This document shows positions 21,776 through 32,599 of a DNA stretch of 64,000 bases, piece by piece; positions within the stretch are counted from its first letter, which is position 1, and each line of letters opens with the position of its first letter. Source of the DNA: Ariolimax columbianus (lineage: Eukaryota > Mollusca > Gastropoda > Stylommatophora > Arionidae); NCBI GenBank assembly GCA_036924085.1, contig JAVGWX010000014.1:34291936-34355935 (forward strand), read 5' to 3'. The notes beneath the pieces are model-generated. The model was not told the origin of the DNA and made no database searches. It was given only the letters and a program-made list of their open reading frames with translations. The position numbers and the translations under genes were made by a program.

Positions 21776-22243
21776 GTCTAATAGGGAACGTGTGCTGGAA
21801 TTAGACCCTCGGAAGACAGGTCAGTTTTACCCTACTAATGGCAGGGCGTTGCTACGGTAATCCTGCTCAATCTGAGAGGAATCGCAGGTCTCAGACACTT
21901 GGTCCACGTGCTTTGCTGATAAGCCAATGGTGCGAGGCTACCATCTGAGGGATTATGGCCGAACGCCTCTAAGCCGGAATCCCGACCTGAATCTCAGCAC
22001 CACAGCGACGGGAGGCAACGATATGGTTGGGACCTGGGGCTCGCGTCTCAGCCCGACCTGGTCGAGCCGCAGAAAGAGGTCTCCGCCGTCCCGCCGATCA
22101 AAGCGGGCGGGGAGATGCTCGATATTCACCCCATACGGCGATGAGGTGCGAAACCACTAGTAGAAGACTTAGTTCTCGGTCAGGGTGTCGTAAGCAGTAG
22201 AGCAGCCACCTCACTGTGAACTGTTGAGACTCAACCCTTGATC
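21776..22243 (+). pseudogene. 28S rRNA 3'-terminal segment (pseudogene)
   Basis: Begins TCTAATAGGGAACGTG, then ACAGGTCAGTTTTACCCTAC, GGTAATCCTGCTCAATCTGA, AAGCCAATGGTGCGAGGCTA, CGCCTCTAAGCCGGAATCCC and CTCAACCCTTGATCATGAG near the mature 28S end. Fused in the same orientation to 18S sequence with no ITS, 5.8S or 28S body between them, so this is a rearranged copy. Substitutions at invariant sites mark it as a pseudogene. Confidence 0.93.
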
Positions 22244-24591
22244 ATGAGAACAACATCTCCGTGCCATGACCAGGCTTGTCCCCTGGTTAAATGCACTCCT
22301 GCCTCGTTCTTTACCTCTGTCTGCTATCAGTCATCCCAATGGACGCAGAAGAGATGCAGGCCAGCGGACATTGCACCTCTGCCCTATTGTGACAACCTCC
22401 CAGGTGGCGGGGAATGCTAGGCGTACCATCATTGCAGAGGAGCCAAGAAAATAATATGCTACGTTTCTGACAGGACGTGACGATCCTGGGACACAGACAC
22501 ACTGGACTGCCTCTCTTCTGAAATACTTGAAAAACTAGTACATACAGTCCATCAAATCATATCATCACCACACCCTATAGATACGAGTTGTGAAGACTCG
22601 ATAGTCTTGCAAGACAACTTCCCTAAGAGAGACAATTCTGACCACAAACAAGAGCTGCCTTGCAGATAGGCTGGGGACAGCCAAAGGCTAAGGAGGCATC
22701 CCTACAGAAACGACTCTTAAAATTGGATGCACTGGGCCACAGGCTTAACGAAACAGTGCAACGTATATCGCTGTATGATGACGTCACAACTTAACAGAAA
22801 AAAGTGTGGTGCTCATCCTGTGGAGTCCCGCCAGGCAGCGAGAGTGCCGGCCCCACGCCTCGAAGGGGCCCACCCAATGCTACTGGTGGTCACCCACCCA
22901 TGTGCTGTGGAGTCAAGGCACAATGTGATGGAGCAAAAACTATTGACCAAAAACCCAAGACCCTCAGAATACTGCAGTGGAATGCGGAGGGAGTTATTAA
23001 CAAAAAGATTTCCCTAACACATCACCTGCATGAAGGCAAGATTGTCGGGGCATGTATCCAAGAAACGCACCTCAACAACAACCACAGATTCTCAATAAGA
23101 GGATACCAGACCTTCCGTCTCGATAGGAAGGTCACAAAGGGAGGGTTCTGATACTGACACGTAACTGCATACCGAGTAGCGCGGTAGCTGTTAATCACAC
23201 TGGACAAGCAGAAATTGTAGAAGTCGACATAATGACACAAGAAACGAAGATCCGCATCTTCAACCTGTATGGCCCACCCAACAAAGACCTGTCGCTCTCG
23301 AGTATGGAAATCAAGGACTCCAGCTGCCTAGTGGTTGGAGACTTCAACAGCCACTCGGAGAGATGGGGATATTCAGACACAGACAGCAGAGGGGATGAAG
23401 TGGAAGACTGGGAGATAGACACAAATCTCAATCTTATCAATAGGCCGGAGGATAGCCCTATCTTCTATTCTAGAACATGGCATACCACCTCCACTCCAGA
23501 CTTGGCCTTTTCTACAGGGGATATTCACCACAAAATAGACCGCCAGGTGCTCAACCAATTGGCAGGTAGCGAGCGACCACAGGCCAATTAGGCTAGAAAT
23601 TGATATCCCTACTGTACGCAAACCTACCTGTAAGCAGCGTATCATTCCGGAGGTGGTAGAAAATATACCAGGTATTGGAAACAAGAACAGCCAGACTGAA
23701 AAAGAAAGAAGAGACATAACCCTGAGGTACATAACGGAAAACTACCCAAGCATGGAATGGACCCATGCATACACCGACGGTTCTGTAACAAACACAACAC
23801 AGAACGGAGGGGCAGGGGTATTTTTGAGCCTACCAAACGGTAGAAAAATAACACTGTCAGTGGCAACTGGAAAATTCTCAAGCAATTTCAGAGTAGATGC
23901 AGAGGCACTGAAAGCTGCGGTAGAAGCAATGCTGACAGGCGAAAGCAATGAAAGCCAGATAGTCCTGTTTACAGATGCCCTGGCCGTAGTCACAGCACTA
24001 AAAAGCCAGAAAAATACTGAACTTAATGATTTAAGAGCAGTACTCTGTCAACTATGCCAGCAGTCCGCACCAAAAAGAGTAGTGGTACAGTGGGTTCCAT
24101 CCAACTGTAACATCCAAGGCAACGAGGAGGCATACAGATTGGCAAAAGAAGGTGCAAGACTACTACAACCAGATTATAGTGTGACCTACGAAGAGTCTAA
24201 AAGGCTTATTAGGGCCAGATACATGGCCAAATGGGAAACAGAACATACTGGCTACACAAAAAACAATGCCTATTACCAGCTGAACAGAAGAGAGCAGGTC
24301 GTGGTCTTCAGACTCCGCACAGGCCACAACAGACTGAGGTACCACCTATTCAATAAACTGAAGATAGGTGGCACTGACGAATGCACTGGTGGTACCAGGA
24401 AAATGACCGCTGAACATCTGGTGCAAAACTGCCCGACATACGAGGACCAGAGAAAGCACATGTGGCCATCAGCAGTGGCAACACTAGACAGCTCTATGGC
24501 AGTGTCGACAGCCTCGTGATGATCGCTGCTTTCTTCGAAAAAATACAGGTTGACGTTTGACAGCGTACGAAGAAGAAGAAGAAAAAGAAGA
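22244..24591 (+). mobile_element. LINE-B copy B2, endonuclease plus RNase H, RT deleted
   Basis: Endonuclease part: TLRILQWNAEGVINKK, GACIQETHLN, RIFNLYGPPNKDLS and the catalytic GDFNSHSERWG (22960-23590, one frameshift). At about 23600 the sequence jumps past the whole reverse transcriptase to the linker and then RNase H: HAYTDGSVTN, VDAEALKAAV, LFTDALAVV, NEEAYRLAKEG, where the usual D of EADRLA is Y. The tail ends CDECTGG-x4-H-like with GTACGAAGAAGAAG. Upstream of 22960 is the presumed 5' part (CSSCGVPPG, a possible Cys cluster, and EASLQKRLLKLDALGHRLNE); its start is not certain. Confidence 0.85.
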
Positions 24592-24699
24592 CAATCCAGC
24601 ACTTGTCTAGTTTTCCTTGTGCGGCTTTTTTCTGAGAGTGTCATATATATCTACACTTTCGCTCCCCAATTTTTGTGTTCTTCCCCACACATCAGTGTC

Positions 24700-24866
24700 T
24701 GCCAGTCGGATGTGTCGGCTGAAAGGTGCAAATATCGCAGTAAAATATCGAAGCTGTAAACTAGTGACACAATGCATTCCTTTCTCCAGACTACATTCCG
24801 CTACTTGCAAAACCCTATTCAGGGCTTGGTAGCGGGAGATTGAGAACGAATGAAGAAGAAGAATTG
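24700..24866 (+). mobile_element. SINE-1 copy d, 5'-truncated
   Basis: Contains GGATGTGTCGGCTGAAAGGT, TGCAAATATCGCAG and the end GGTAGCGGGAGATTGAGAAC followed by GAATGAAGAAGAAG. The 24867-25166 stretch after it was not assigned. Confidence 0.85.
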
Positions 24867-25166
24867 TCTGCCATTTCCTCTGTCCATCTAACACGAAGTA
24901 TTATGCAACAAAGATACTTCTGAACAAACGTCTGCAGTCTTGGTGTGGTACCCTTAGTCTCATGGCATGTCTCCGAGTCACATATCAGGACCGACTTTAC
25001 AATCCTGTTTAACAGTTTAATCGAATTCTCCATGAAGATTGCTGCCGTTCTGTATTGGACAACGAGAGTTTAAAGCAAATTTGACCTTGTTAATCCTGAC
25101 ATAAACATCTTGGTTTTTTCCATTCGTTTTTATCAATGTTACTTTGCAAATAGGTTGTTGTTGTTA

Positions 25167-25456
25167 TTGTTGTTGTTGAACCCCCCACAATGAATAAGTT
25201 TACTATTTTGTACGCCCAGAAAAGGACGTTTAGTGGCGGGTTGTTGTTGAACCCCCCACAATGAATAAGTTTACTATTTTGTACGCCCAGAAAAGGACGT
25301 TTAGTGGCGGGTTGTTGTTGAACCCCCCACAATGAATAAGTTTACTATTTTGTACGCCCAGAAAAGGACGTTTAGTGGCGGGTTGTTGTTGAACCCCCCA
25401 CAATGAATAAGTTTACTATTTTGTACGCCCAGAAAAGGACGTTTAGTGGCGGGTTG
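25167..25456. repeat. 71-bp tandem repeat (amplified SINE-2 3' end)
   Basis: Four nearly identical 71-bp copies (AACCCCCCACAATGAATAAG at 25179, 25250, 25321, 25392). The unit is the 3' end of SINE-2, so the array arose by amplifying the end of that element. Confidence 0.95.
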
Positions 25457-25655
25457 TTGTTGCTTTCCTCACATCCTGGATGTTGCTGATGAAGGTGGAC
25501 CGGGGTTCTCCAGGCAGTTGTGTTATGCTTCGCTTCATCTGCGTGTTGCTCACTACTATGGGGATCACATCTATCCCCCACCCTTGTTAGCTAGGCTTCC
25601 ATGAAAACAGCCCGTTTTCAGGGTCTATTTCATGGCCTCCGAGGTGAAGGTCTTG
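25457..25655 (-). mobile_element. SINE-2 body
   Basis: Words TTTCCTCACATCCTGGATG, GATGAAGGTGGACCGGGGTT, CTCACTACTATGGGGATCAC and ATGAAAACAGCCCGTTTTCA are shared with 49838-50100, 61640-61870 and, in complement, 28580-28830 and 36839-37135. Confidence 0.85.
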
Positions 25656-25825
25656 GATAGTATGTTGTGCCTGACCCTGACTAACATGTCTGATTAGTAT
25701 GTTGTGCTTGATCCTGACTAATATGTCTGATTAGTAAGTTGTGCTTGATCCTGACTAATATGTATGATTAGTATGTAGTGCCTGACCCTGACTAACATGT
25801 CTGATTAGTATATTGTGCCAGACCA
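25656..25825. repeat. 37-bp satellite next to SINE-2 (K1)
   Basis: About 4.5 copies of a 37-bp unit (TAGTATGTTGTGCCTGACCC, TGACTAACATGTCTGAT). Homologous arrays with the same period are K2 (37722-37945) and K3 (61885-62470). Confidence 0.88.
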
Positions 25826-25894
25826 GATGTTAGACTTTCTCCCCTCCCATATAGGTGCAATTTTGCACTTCTTCAATTATCTTCTTCTTTGTCT

Positions 25895-26145
25895 TTACCG
25901 TTATTCCTAAAAAGGACATTTTGTCATAGTTTACAGCGAGGCTGCGATATCTACACCTTTCGGCCCTACACAAAAGTGGCCTAGGAATTGTCAGCTTGGT
26001 TTCCCATCCCAAGTTATTAGGTTTGAATCACGTCATTCCCAGTTTGACAAATCTGGCACGTCAAGGGTCTTTCATGATGTGACCGCTTCTTCGAATTGAC
26101 CCAGCTGTAAATGGGTACCTGATGAAGTAAGGGTGGGGAGGAAGA
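25895..26145. repeat. SINE-1-like and V-type SINE remnants
   Basis: 25910-25975 carries ATAGTTTACAGCGAGGCTGC and ACCTTTCGGCCC, a variant of the SINE-1 core complement. 26095-26140 carries TTGACCCAGCTGTAAATGGG, the body word of the SINE-5 type. Borders are unclear. Confidence 0.55.
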
Positions 26146-26149
26146 TGAT

Positions 26150-26510
26150 ACGTCTCTATGGGTTCCCTGAAAGGTCTCTGTGGGTTCTGCTATAGGTCTC
26201 CATATGTTCCACGAAAGGTCTCTATGGGTTATGCAATTGGTCTCTATGGGTTCTACGATAGGTCTCTATGGATTCTATGAAAGGTCTCTATGGGTTCTGC
26301 GATAGGTCTCTATATGTTCCATCAAAGGTCTTTATGGCTCCACGATATGTCTCTCTGGGTTCTGTGATAGGTCTCTATATGTTCCACAAAAAAGCTCCTT
26401 ATGGGTTCCACGATGGGTCTATCTGGGTTCTGTGATATGTCTATATGGGTTCCACTAAAAGTCTCTATGAGTTCTGCCATAGGTCTCAATGGATTTCGCG
26501 ATAAGGTTCA
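26150..26510. repeat. 22-bp tandem repeat
   Basis: About sixteen imperfect copies of GGTCTCTATGGGTTCTGCGA plus TA. The 26511-26729 stretch after it was not assigned. Confidence 0.85.
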
Positions 26511-26729
26511 GCGAAAAATTGCGAATGTATAAAATAAAAGCACTTTAAAAAAACTTAGGAAGATTAGTCTACAGATAACTACATCAAATGTCATAAGAGA
26601 TATATGATATCCAACGACCTTCTAACGAGTAGGCTTGTGGCACCTTTAAGATACCTAAACTACATTCCAGAATTGAGGTACAACAACTTCAAGTGGAAAG
26701 TGTACTTTGCCCTAAGTAATTGAAGGACT

Positions 26730-26940
26730 CAGGAGTCACGTTGGTGCAGTGGTTAGTGCACTTGCTGTTGAGTCGAGTGATCTAGGTTCAATCCTCAGTT
26801 GATATGGGACATTTTTTTTATCGTAAACTGTGTCGGGGTGGACTCGGCCTAAAAAATTGGGTACCAGACCAATGCTGAGAAGGTAAAATTGACGGGCGTC
26901 ATGTTGACCACATCACCCCTAGTGTCCTGTTGGTCAAAGA
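26730..26940 (+). mobile_element. SINE-4 copy
   Basis: tRNA-like head GTTGGTGCAGTGGTTAGTGC and B-box-like GGTTCAATCCTC, then GGACTCGGCCTAA, GGGTACCAGACCA and TGTTGACCACATCACC, as at 4268-4475. Confidence 0.75.
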
Positions 26941-27122
26941 AAAATTACTTTTTCTTCCTCGTTCGTCTTCAGGCCTCAACTTCAATGACTAACGAAGGCA
27001 GCAGTCGACTTGAGGCTCTGTGCACTTCCGTACAGCTTCTCGTGGAAGGACACTGGCTGTTGCCAAATGCTACTTCTTTTGTCGGCATACAGTGGGCATG
27101 ACTTGCAACATGTGTTCTGGCG

Positions 27123-27715
27123 TCATGGGGGGAGGGGGGGGGGGGCTGTGCCGCAGGCACAAAAGTCCGTAGTGCCAATCTTGAACTTGTTGTACAGATG
27201 ACATCTCAGTCTGTTGTGACCCGTGTGTAGCCAGAGAATGATCACCTGGTCTCGCCTGGAGAGTTGGTGGTAGGCTTCATTTTCTATGGGGCCAGGGTGC
27301 TCTTTTTTTCCATTTTGCACTGTACATTGTCCTGATGGCTGCTTATGTCTCATTGTATGTGATTTCTGTATCAGTCTACTGCAGCATTCCTCCCTCTCTG
27401 GCGAGTCTGTCTGCCTTCTTGTTGCCTGGAATGTTGCAGTGGGCTGGTATTCAATGAACTATGCTATTTTTATTTTTTTTTAAGCACTGGGACAGGTGTT
27501 TGAGCTAGTCTGCCAGAGCGCCGAGTTAATTTTCGTGCTGGTTTTTGAGGGTCGTTAACACTGAGAGGGTCTCTGTGATAATGATCACTTGCTTTTTTGC
27601 CTGTTCTTTATGGTCATAAAGGATTTAAGCTGCTTGTCTCAGGGCACTGGCTTTGGCACTGAAGTTGCTGCAGCGCGTCTCCCAGTGGCAAATGATGCTG
27701 ACTATACTTCGCAAA
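27123..27715 (-). mobile_element. LINE-C RNase H and tail fragment
   Basis: The minus strand shows TLSVLTTLKNQHEN, then IPAHCNIPGNKKADRLAREG (RNase H end, with the Asp of ADRLA), then ENEAYHQLSRRDQVIILWLH and TGHNRLRCHLYNKFKIG with a Cys word. Several stops. Related to LINE-B but clearly a separate family. A run of 12 G ends it at 27136-27147. Confidence 0.8.
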
Positions 27716-27769
27716 AGAAAAATAGGAACTCAACACTAAATTACCAATATGCCACTTTGCTGTGTTTAC

Positions 27770-28140
27770 AGGATCTTGAAATTTGGCTTGTAGCGTTGTA
27801 TGGCTCTGAAACATGGACTATAAACAGAAAGGATGAAACGCTTTTGATATGTGGTGCTATCACGGGATGCTGCAAAGAGCGAGCTAAAAGGTCAAATGAA
27901 AATTTATTTTAAAGATATTAGGTCACATGGTCAACTAATGACGAGTATACAAAAAAGTAGATTGTTTTGGCTTAGTCATAACATGAGACATGGATGGAGG
28001 CTTGCTACTCAAAATACTAGAAGGCAAAATTCAGAGGAAATGATGAAGGGAACGTTCAAGAAACAATTACATCACACAGGCATTGAAGAACACTGGGAAG
28101 AGGATGTATACTGAGCTCAAGAGATCTGCTGGGAACAGGG
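27770..28140 (+). mobile_element. LINE 3' fragment
   Basis: VALYGSETWTINRKDETLL, then decayed text with RLFWLSHNMRHG-like words and QLHHTGIEEHWEEDVY. It is a LINE polymerase tail. Its last 59 bp (MIRRLQYQSP coding) were amplified into the following array. Confidence 0.78.
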
Positions 28141-28495
28141 GACATTGTCGTGACATGATCAGAAGACTTCAATACCAGTCTCCGGACTGACTAATAGAGA
28201 ACAGTGGTGTGACATGATCAGAAGACTTCAATACCAGTCTCCGGACTGACTAACAGAGTACAGTGGTGTGACATGATCAGAAGACTTCAATACCAGTCTC
28301 CGGACTGACTAACAGAGTACAGTGGTGTGACATGATCAGAAGACTTTAATACCAGTCTCCGGACTGACTAACAGAGAACACTGGTGTGACATGATCAGAA
28401 GACTTTAATACCAGTCTCCGGACTGACTAACAGAGAACAGTAGTGTGACATGATCAGAAGACTTCAATACCAGTCTCCGGACTGTCTAACCTGAT
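28140..28495. repeat. 59-bp tandem repeat derived from LINE coding sequence
   Basis: Six near-identical 59-bp copies with GTGTGACATGATCAGAAGAC and CCAGTCTCCGGACTGACTAA. The copies start at 28202, 28261, 28320 and 28379, so the period is exact. Confidence 0.95.
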
Positions 28496-28579
28496 AATGA
28501 TTAACCCTCTCTTTAACTAAAATTGGGGAGAGCAGACTAAAGTCTGATCAGACAATGTTAGTCATGGTCAGGTAAAAGA

Positions 28580-28830
28580 TACTAAACAAGACCATACCTC
28601 TCGTCCATGGTCTGGTCAACGAGGTGGGATCAACGTCGTCCTTGTAGTTGTGTGCGACATACAGATAAAGCCAAACAAAACATAACCGCCTGAAGAACCC
28701 CAGCCCACTTTCATCAGTACGCTCATGATGTGCAGAAAGCTACTGCAACCAGTCACTTAACGCCCTTTTCAGTGCGCACAACAGAGTAAAGTCTCTCTTC
28801 GTGGGCAATCAACAACTAATAGTATCTTTT
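28580..28830 (+). mobile_element. SINE-2 copy (sense)
   Basis: Contains AGACCATACCTCTCG, CCCACTTTCATCAGTACGCT, GATGTGCAGAAAGCTACTGC and TCACTTAACGCCCTTTTCAG, ending CAACAACTA. No 37-bp array is attached. Confidence 0.8.
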
Positions 28831-28849
28831 GTAATGTTATTGACATCTG

Positions 28850-29090
28850 GTAGAGCGTTCGTTTGTCACAGCAAAGGTGTCGGGTTCAACCCCCGCCATC
28901 GACAAGCTCTAGTCGATCCAACTGTAAATTGATACTTGGGGTACTGTTAGATAAGACAAGGCAAGGAAGGGGACTGACTATCCCATAAAAAAGCTAAGAA
29001 TTAGCATGAGCTACAATGAAGTCCCAAGCACTTCATCCCCGACCGCATTGTCTGTTATGGGACTACCTTTACTTTTCATGTACTTTTTTT
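28850..29090 (+). mobile_element. SINE-5 copy (tRNA head)
   Basis: A-box region TCTGGTAGAGCGTTCGTTTG and B-box GGGTTCAACCCC, then AGTCGATCCAACTGTAAATT and a tail with TTATGGGACTACCTTTAC. Related copies: 58455-58620 and 63665-63905. Confidence 0.75.
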
Positions 29091-29102
29091 TAAAGAGTTG
29101 CA

Positions 29103-29232
29103 AAGATGGCGCCCTACCGGCTACGAGTCTACATTGCTCTGGTTGTTTTCTAGTTCATTAAGAATGCATCCATGCCACGGAATTGCCTGGAATTCACACT
29201 AGTCGACGACTTACACTTACACACCCATGGAC
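29103..29232 (+). mobile_element. Element X, 5' fragment
   Basis: Starts CAAAGATGGCGCCCTACCGG. It shares GAATTCACACTAGTCGACGA and CTTACACTTACAC with the two long copies, then stops matching. Confidence 0.8.
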
Positions 29233-29707
29233 AAACGAGTTATCTAATATTATATCTCCCGCATCGTTATTTTACTTTTGTTTCTAAACCTTTCTATTAA
29301 ACCCTATTCATCTTCCTGAAACTACCAAGCATGCAAAATTCAAGTGCTGCACAGGCTTCTACCTTAAGGGGGTTTGTAGACATATCCCAACATTAACCAA
29401 CTGGATCGCCTTGAAAAAACTTGTTCGATTTTGATTGGATGATGCAATAGCTCGCAACTCAAGCACCAATCGACCAGTCCACTTAATCTTTCAACAAGAC
29501 GAAGCATTCCCCCTTTCCCATCCTTTGTCGACTGTGTTTGGTGTGACCGCAGACAAGGTGTTAAGTTTGATGCAACAGCTAACCCCCAGTTAGTTAAGGC
29601 CAGTCAGTAAACGACGTGTTATGTTTAAACATTGGAACATATTTACCAGATTCAGTTAAAGGATAGTTCACGTGAAGCTAGGATCGTGTACCTGCGTTGT
29701 TTTTCAG
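29233..29707. other. Intergenic, nothing recognised
   Basis: No coding or repeat match. Ends in TTGTTTTTCAG, a good acceptor-like sequence. Confidence 0.4.
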
Positions 29708-29809
29708 CCCAGCTCGCACAACTTGGACATTTCAGACCGTGGCAAACTTTGTCATCTCAACCGGCCGGGGTCCTGCATTGATCAGATAGACAACACATCG
29801 TTTAGTCAG
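29708..29809 (+). CDS. Possible unidentified exon
   Basis: A 102-bp open segment between the strong acceptor GTTGTTTTTCAG and the donor CAG|GTGAAT, in phase 0-0. Only one of three frames is open, starting PSSHNLDISDRGKLCHLNRP and ending IDNTSFSQ. I do not recognise the protein. It could belong to an unseen plus-strand gene ahead of the GPx exon, or be chance. Splice signals alone support it. Confidence 0.25.
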
Positions 29810-29819
29810 GTGAATTGGT

Positions 29820-30165
29820 ATTAACTACGATTTGAGAATACTCTTTCTTCTTCTTTGTCGCCACCGATATCCTCTTCTCCATTTCTGTCAAAGTCGTCTA
29901 CGTTTTTTTCTCTTTCACCACCTCTTTCTTCTTCTGTTCTTCTCCTTATTCTGTTCTCCTTCTTCTTATTCTTCCTCTGCTTCTTTCCCTTCCTTCTTCT
30001 GTTTCCTCTCCCTCCTTCTTTCTTCATCCCGTCCTTCTTCCTCTACTCCACTCCCTCCATCTTTTTTCGTCATCCCTCTTTTCCTTCTTCTTTTCCTTCT
30101 TCTTTTCCTTCTTCCTCTACTATTCTTTCTCTTCTTTTCCTGTTGTGTTTATCTCGACAGATTCG
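29820..30165 (+). repeat. Polypyrimidine tract
   Basis: About 330 bases that are nearly all C and T on the plus strand (TTCTTCTTC, CCTCTT and TTTTCC words), ending in TTTATCTCGACAG. The reading frames across it are low-complexity. Confidence 0.9.
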
Positions 30166-30309
30166 TTCGTCCCAATGTATGAGTGCAAGTAACGTTGTGC
30201 AGTTTCTGACTGTTAGAAACCGAACCAACCGCTTGTTGATCAACTCTGAACGGATTCCGTATCACATCCTACATGTTTTCAAGGGTCTACTGAGGAAACT
30301 ATGAGTCTG

Positions 30310-31194
30310 AGGATAATGAAATTTTGCAAACTTGACGGTTGGCATGTGCAGTATACACCAGAAGTGACGTCATCATGCATATCGTACGTATGTTCACTTG
30401 GTGCAGTTAGGTTCGGTTTCATTTGAACACGCTTCGTTTGTGTGTATATATATATATATATATTGCTTCGAGCTTTCCCTTCATTGTACTTCGTGAGAAC
30501 GGGCTGCCGAGGAAGGGTCTCACCTGGGGGCAACTCTGCTCTCTTCTCTCACCTCACTCGGTTTCATTTGACTGTCCTACAGTCACACCCTTGCACAACT
30601 TTCACACGCGCCCTCATGGTGAGGCCCTTCCATTGCACTTTGGTTGGGCTAGCTTCTGAGGGCGCACAAACCTAGCATAGGTACATACAGACGCACACAT
30701 GCATCCAAGCACTGGTTTATGCGTCCTGATATCGCCCAATGGACTACGGTCTGGGGTGGAAAATGGCGCGCCTCCGCCAGTAGAAACTAGTGAGGCAAAC
30801 ATCTAAGCAACAAACAAAAAAATTCATTGTACTTCCGGCAACGCCATTACTCGAGATTACTTTAGCTTTAAGAATAGGAACCATTATTAATATGTACGAC
30901 TGAATGGCATATTAATAGTTGCATGGCTGCATCACTCATTTGGTGCACAAAAATCAAATTTGCAATCTACTCAGCTATTAATGGGGAATCAGGAAGCGTA
31001 CAGGACACCCTATCTCATAAAACAGCTGAGAACTAATATGCACCCTTTACAACTGTATCAAGCGTTTGCTATTGAACAACCGTTACTATTTATATACGTA
31101 TCCGTTAAGCGTGGTTGTAGACATTCAGTTGGTTATATTAGGATATGTCTGCAAGTGTTTTGTATTGGGACCGTGTTCGTGTACTGTGTGTTTT
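30310..31194. other. Intergenic, nothing recognised
   Basis: Contains an (AT)n run at 30446-30464 and no identifiable gene or repeat family. Confidence 0.5.
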
Positions 31195-31360
31195 TTTGGT
31201 AATGTGTTAGACAGAGTGGGTTCTGTGTTTATATTGAGACCGTGTTATTGTTGTGTGTTGTTGAGTAATGTGTTAGACAGAGTGGGTTCTGTGTTTATAT
31301 TGAGACCGTGTTATTGTTGTGTGTTGTTGAGTAATGTGTTAGACAGAGTGGGTTCTGTGT
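31195..31360. repeat. 66-bp tandem repeat
   Basis: About 2.5 copies of a 66-bp unit (GTGTTAGACAGAGTGGGTTC, TGTTATTGTTGTGTGTTG). The frame stays open because 66 is divisible by three (NVLDRVGSVFILRPCYCC). Confidence 0.9.
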
Positions 31361-31690
31361 CATATGTGCAGGAATTGAACAATGCTTGTATGATGAAACA
31401 GGAAAAAGAAATCGATTCTGCGGCAGAAATTAAAGTTAGTCGATTATACTTGAACCAGTATCGTTCAGTTACAGCACAGCCTTGGTCGCATATCCTCTAT
31501 CCTGGGCTGTAGATGTTTTCTTTTCGTTCATTTATTTGTTTTGTGGGAAGGGCTTATGATTTATACAGGATGGAGTAGCTAACCCATGCCAAATGTTATT
31601 AATGCCTGAGAAGAACAAAGTTGTAACTTTGTAATTGTGCGTAATTAATGCAAGATCGTAGACTTGGTATGCATGTTGTTGCTTGTGTCA

Positions 31691-31693
<3 letters not shown>

Positions 31694-31735
<42 letters not shown>
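31694..31735. repeat. (GT)n(GA)n microsatellite
   Basis: Compound dinucleotide run: TGTGTGTGTG then GAGAGAGAGA. Confidence 0.95.
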
Positions 31736-31767
31736 TATCCGGGAAGGCGTTACGTGGGACAGAGATG

Positions 31768-31914
31768 CGGATGCGTTTTATCGTCATTCTAACCTTTACC
31801 TTAGTATTAGAGCAAGGCGGCCAGCCATCTCAGTTGAGTTTTCTGGACCGGGTGCATAGATCACAGTCTCGACATTTCTTCAGAAACCGACTAGTTGCAA
31901 ATATCATACATTGA
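31768..31914 (+). CDS. Small ORF with signal-peptide-like start
   Basis: 48 codons. The N-terminus MRMRFIVILTFTLVLEQG has the charged-then-hydrophobic pattern of a secretory signal. The rest is short and basic, with no cysteines, ending HFFRNRLVANIIH. No homology is recognised and no splice context is visible. It may be chance. Confidence 0.15.
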   Translation, partial: RMRFIVILTFTLVLEQGGQPSQLSFLDRVHRSQSRHFFRNRLVANIIH

Positions 31915-32599
31915 GTCCACACTGACTCTCCAGGAGGGGATGGTCTAGCTCAAGGTGTTTGTTCAGGCAACCGAGCAGTACACGCGCTAATATCTCGCCG
32001 GCAATAGAGAGCACAGATGTCTTGTGAGTTTTTGAAGGGGAAAAAACAACTCATGAAAGTTACTACAGGAATTTGTGATTCAAGTAAAGACAAAAGTCAA
32101 GTGTGTGGATTGACCACGAAACGTAGACTCGAAATCTACTTAACAGATAAAAAATAGATGATCTAATACCGAAACAGGCCAAAAGCTTCTCCTGTTTTGG
32201 AATTTTTTATTACGGGAAATGGGAGATGCAAAATAGAAATCAGGAAGAGAATAGAGAGGCCAACTCAGTGTTCACCAACATGAGTCATTGACACCCAAAC
32301 AAGACACAGATACAATTGAGAGTGAACAGGTGCTATGTACACTTGTCCTTACGGCTAGTTAGTTGGTCAGTTATTTAGTTAGTAAGTCAGTTAGTTTTCT
32401 TTCTACTTATGCCGTTAAACGTCGTGGGGAGCTAAAGTCGTCTGTCCTGCGCCAAGTGCGTTGCGTCGGTTAATGTGATACCTTGTCGCTGCACAATCAC
32501 TCTGTCATATGTCATCTATCCACCTGCTTCGCGGCCGCCCCCTTACCATGTAGCCAGATCTACCAGCGTTGTAAGCCATCCGTGGAAGTTGATGAGAGT

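Noticed and set aside
21146..22243. Functional rRNA gene
   Set aside because: Large parts are missing, invariant positions are changed and there is no ITS or 5.8S.
29832..30304. Membrane-protein-like frames rich in S, F and L
   Set aside because: Low-complexity translation of a polypyrimidine tract.
31348..31434. Possible short exon ELNNACMMKQEKEIDSAAEIK
   Set aside because: The acceptor lacks a pyrimidine tract and the donor (GTTAGT) is weak. No homology was recognised.
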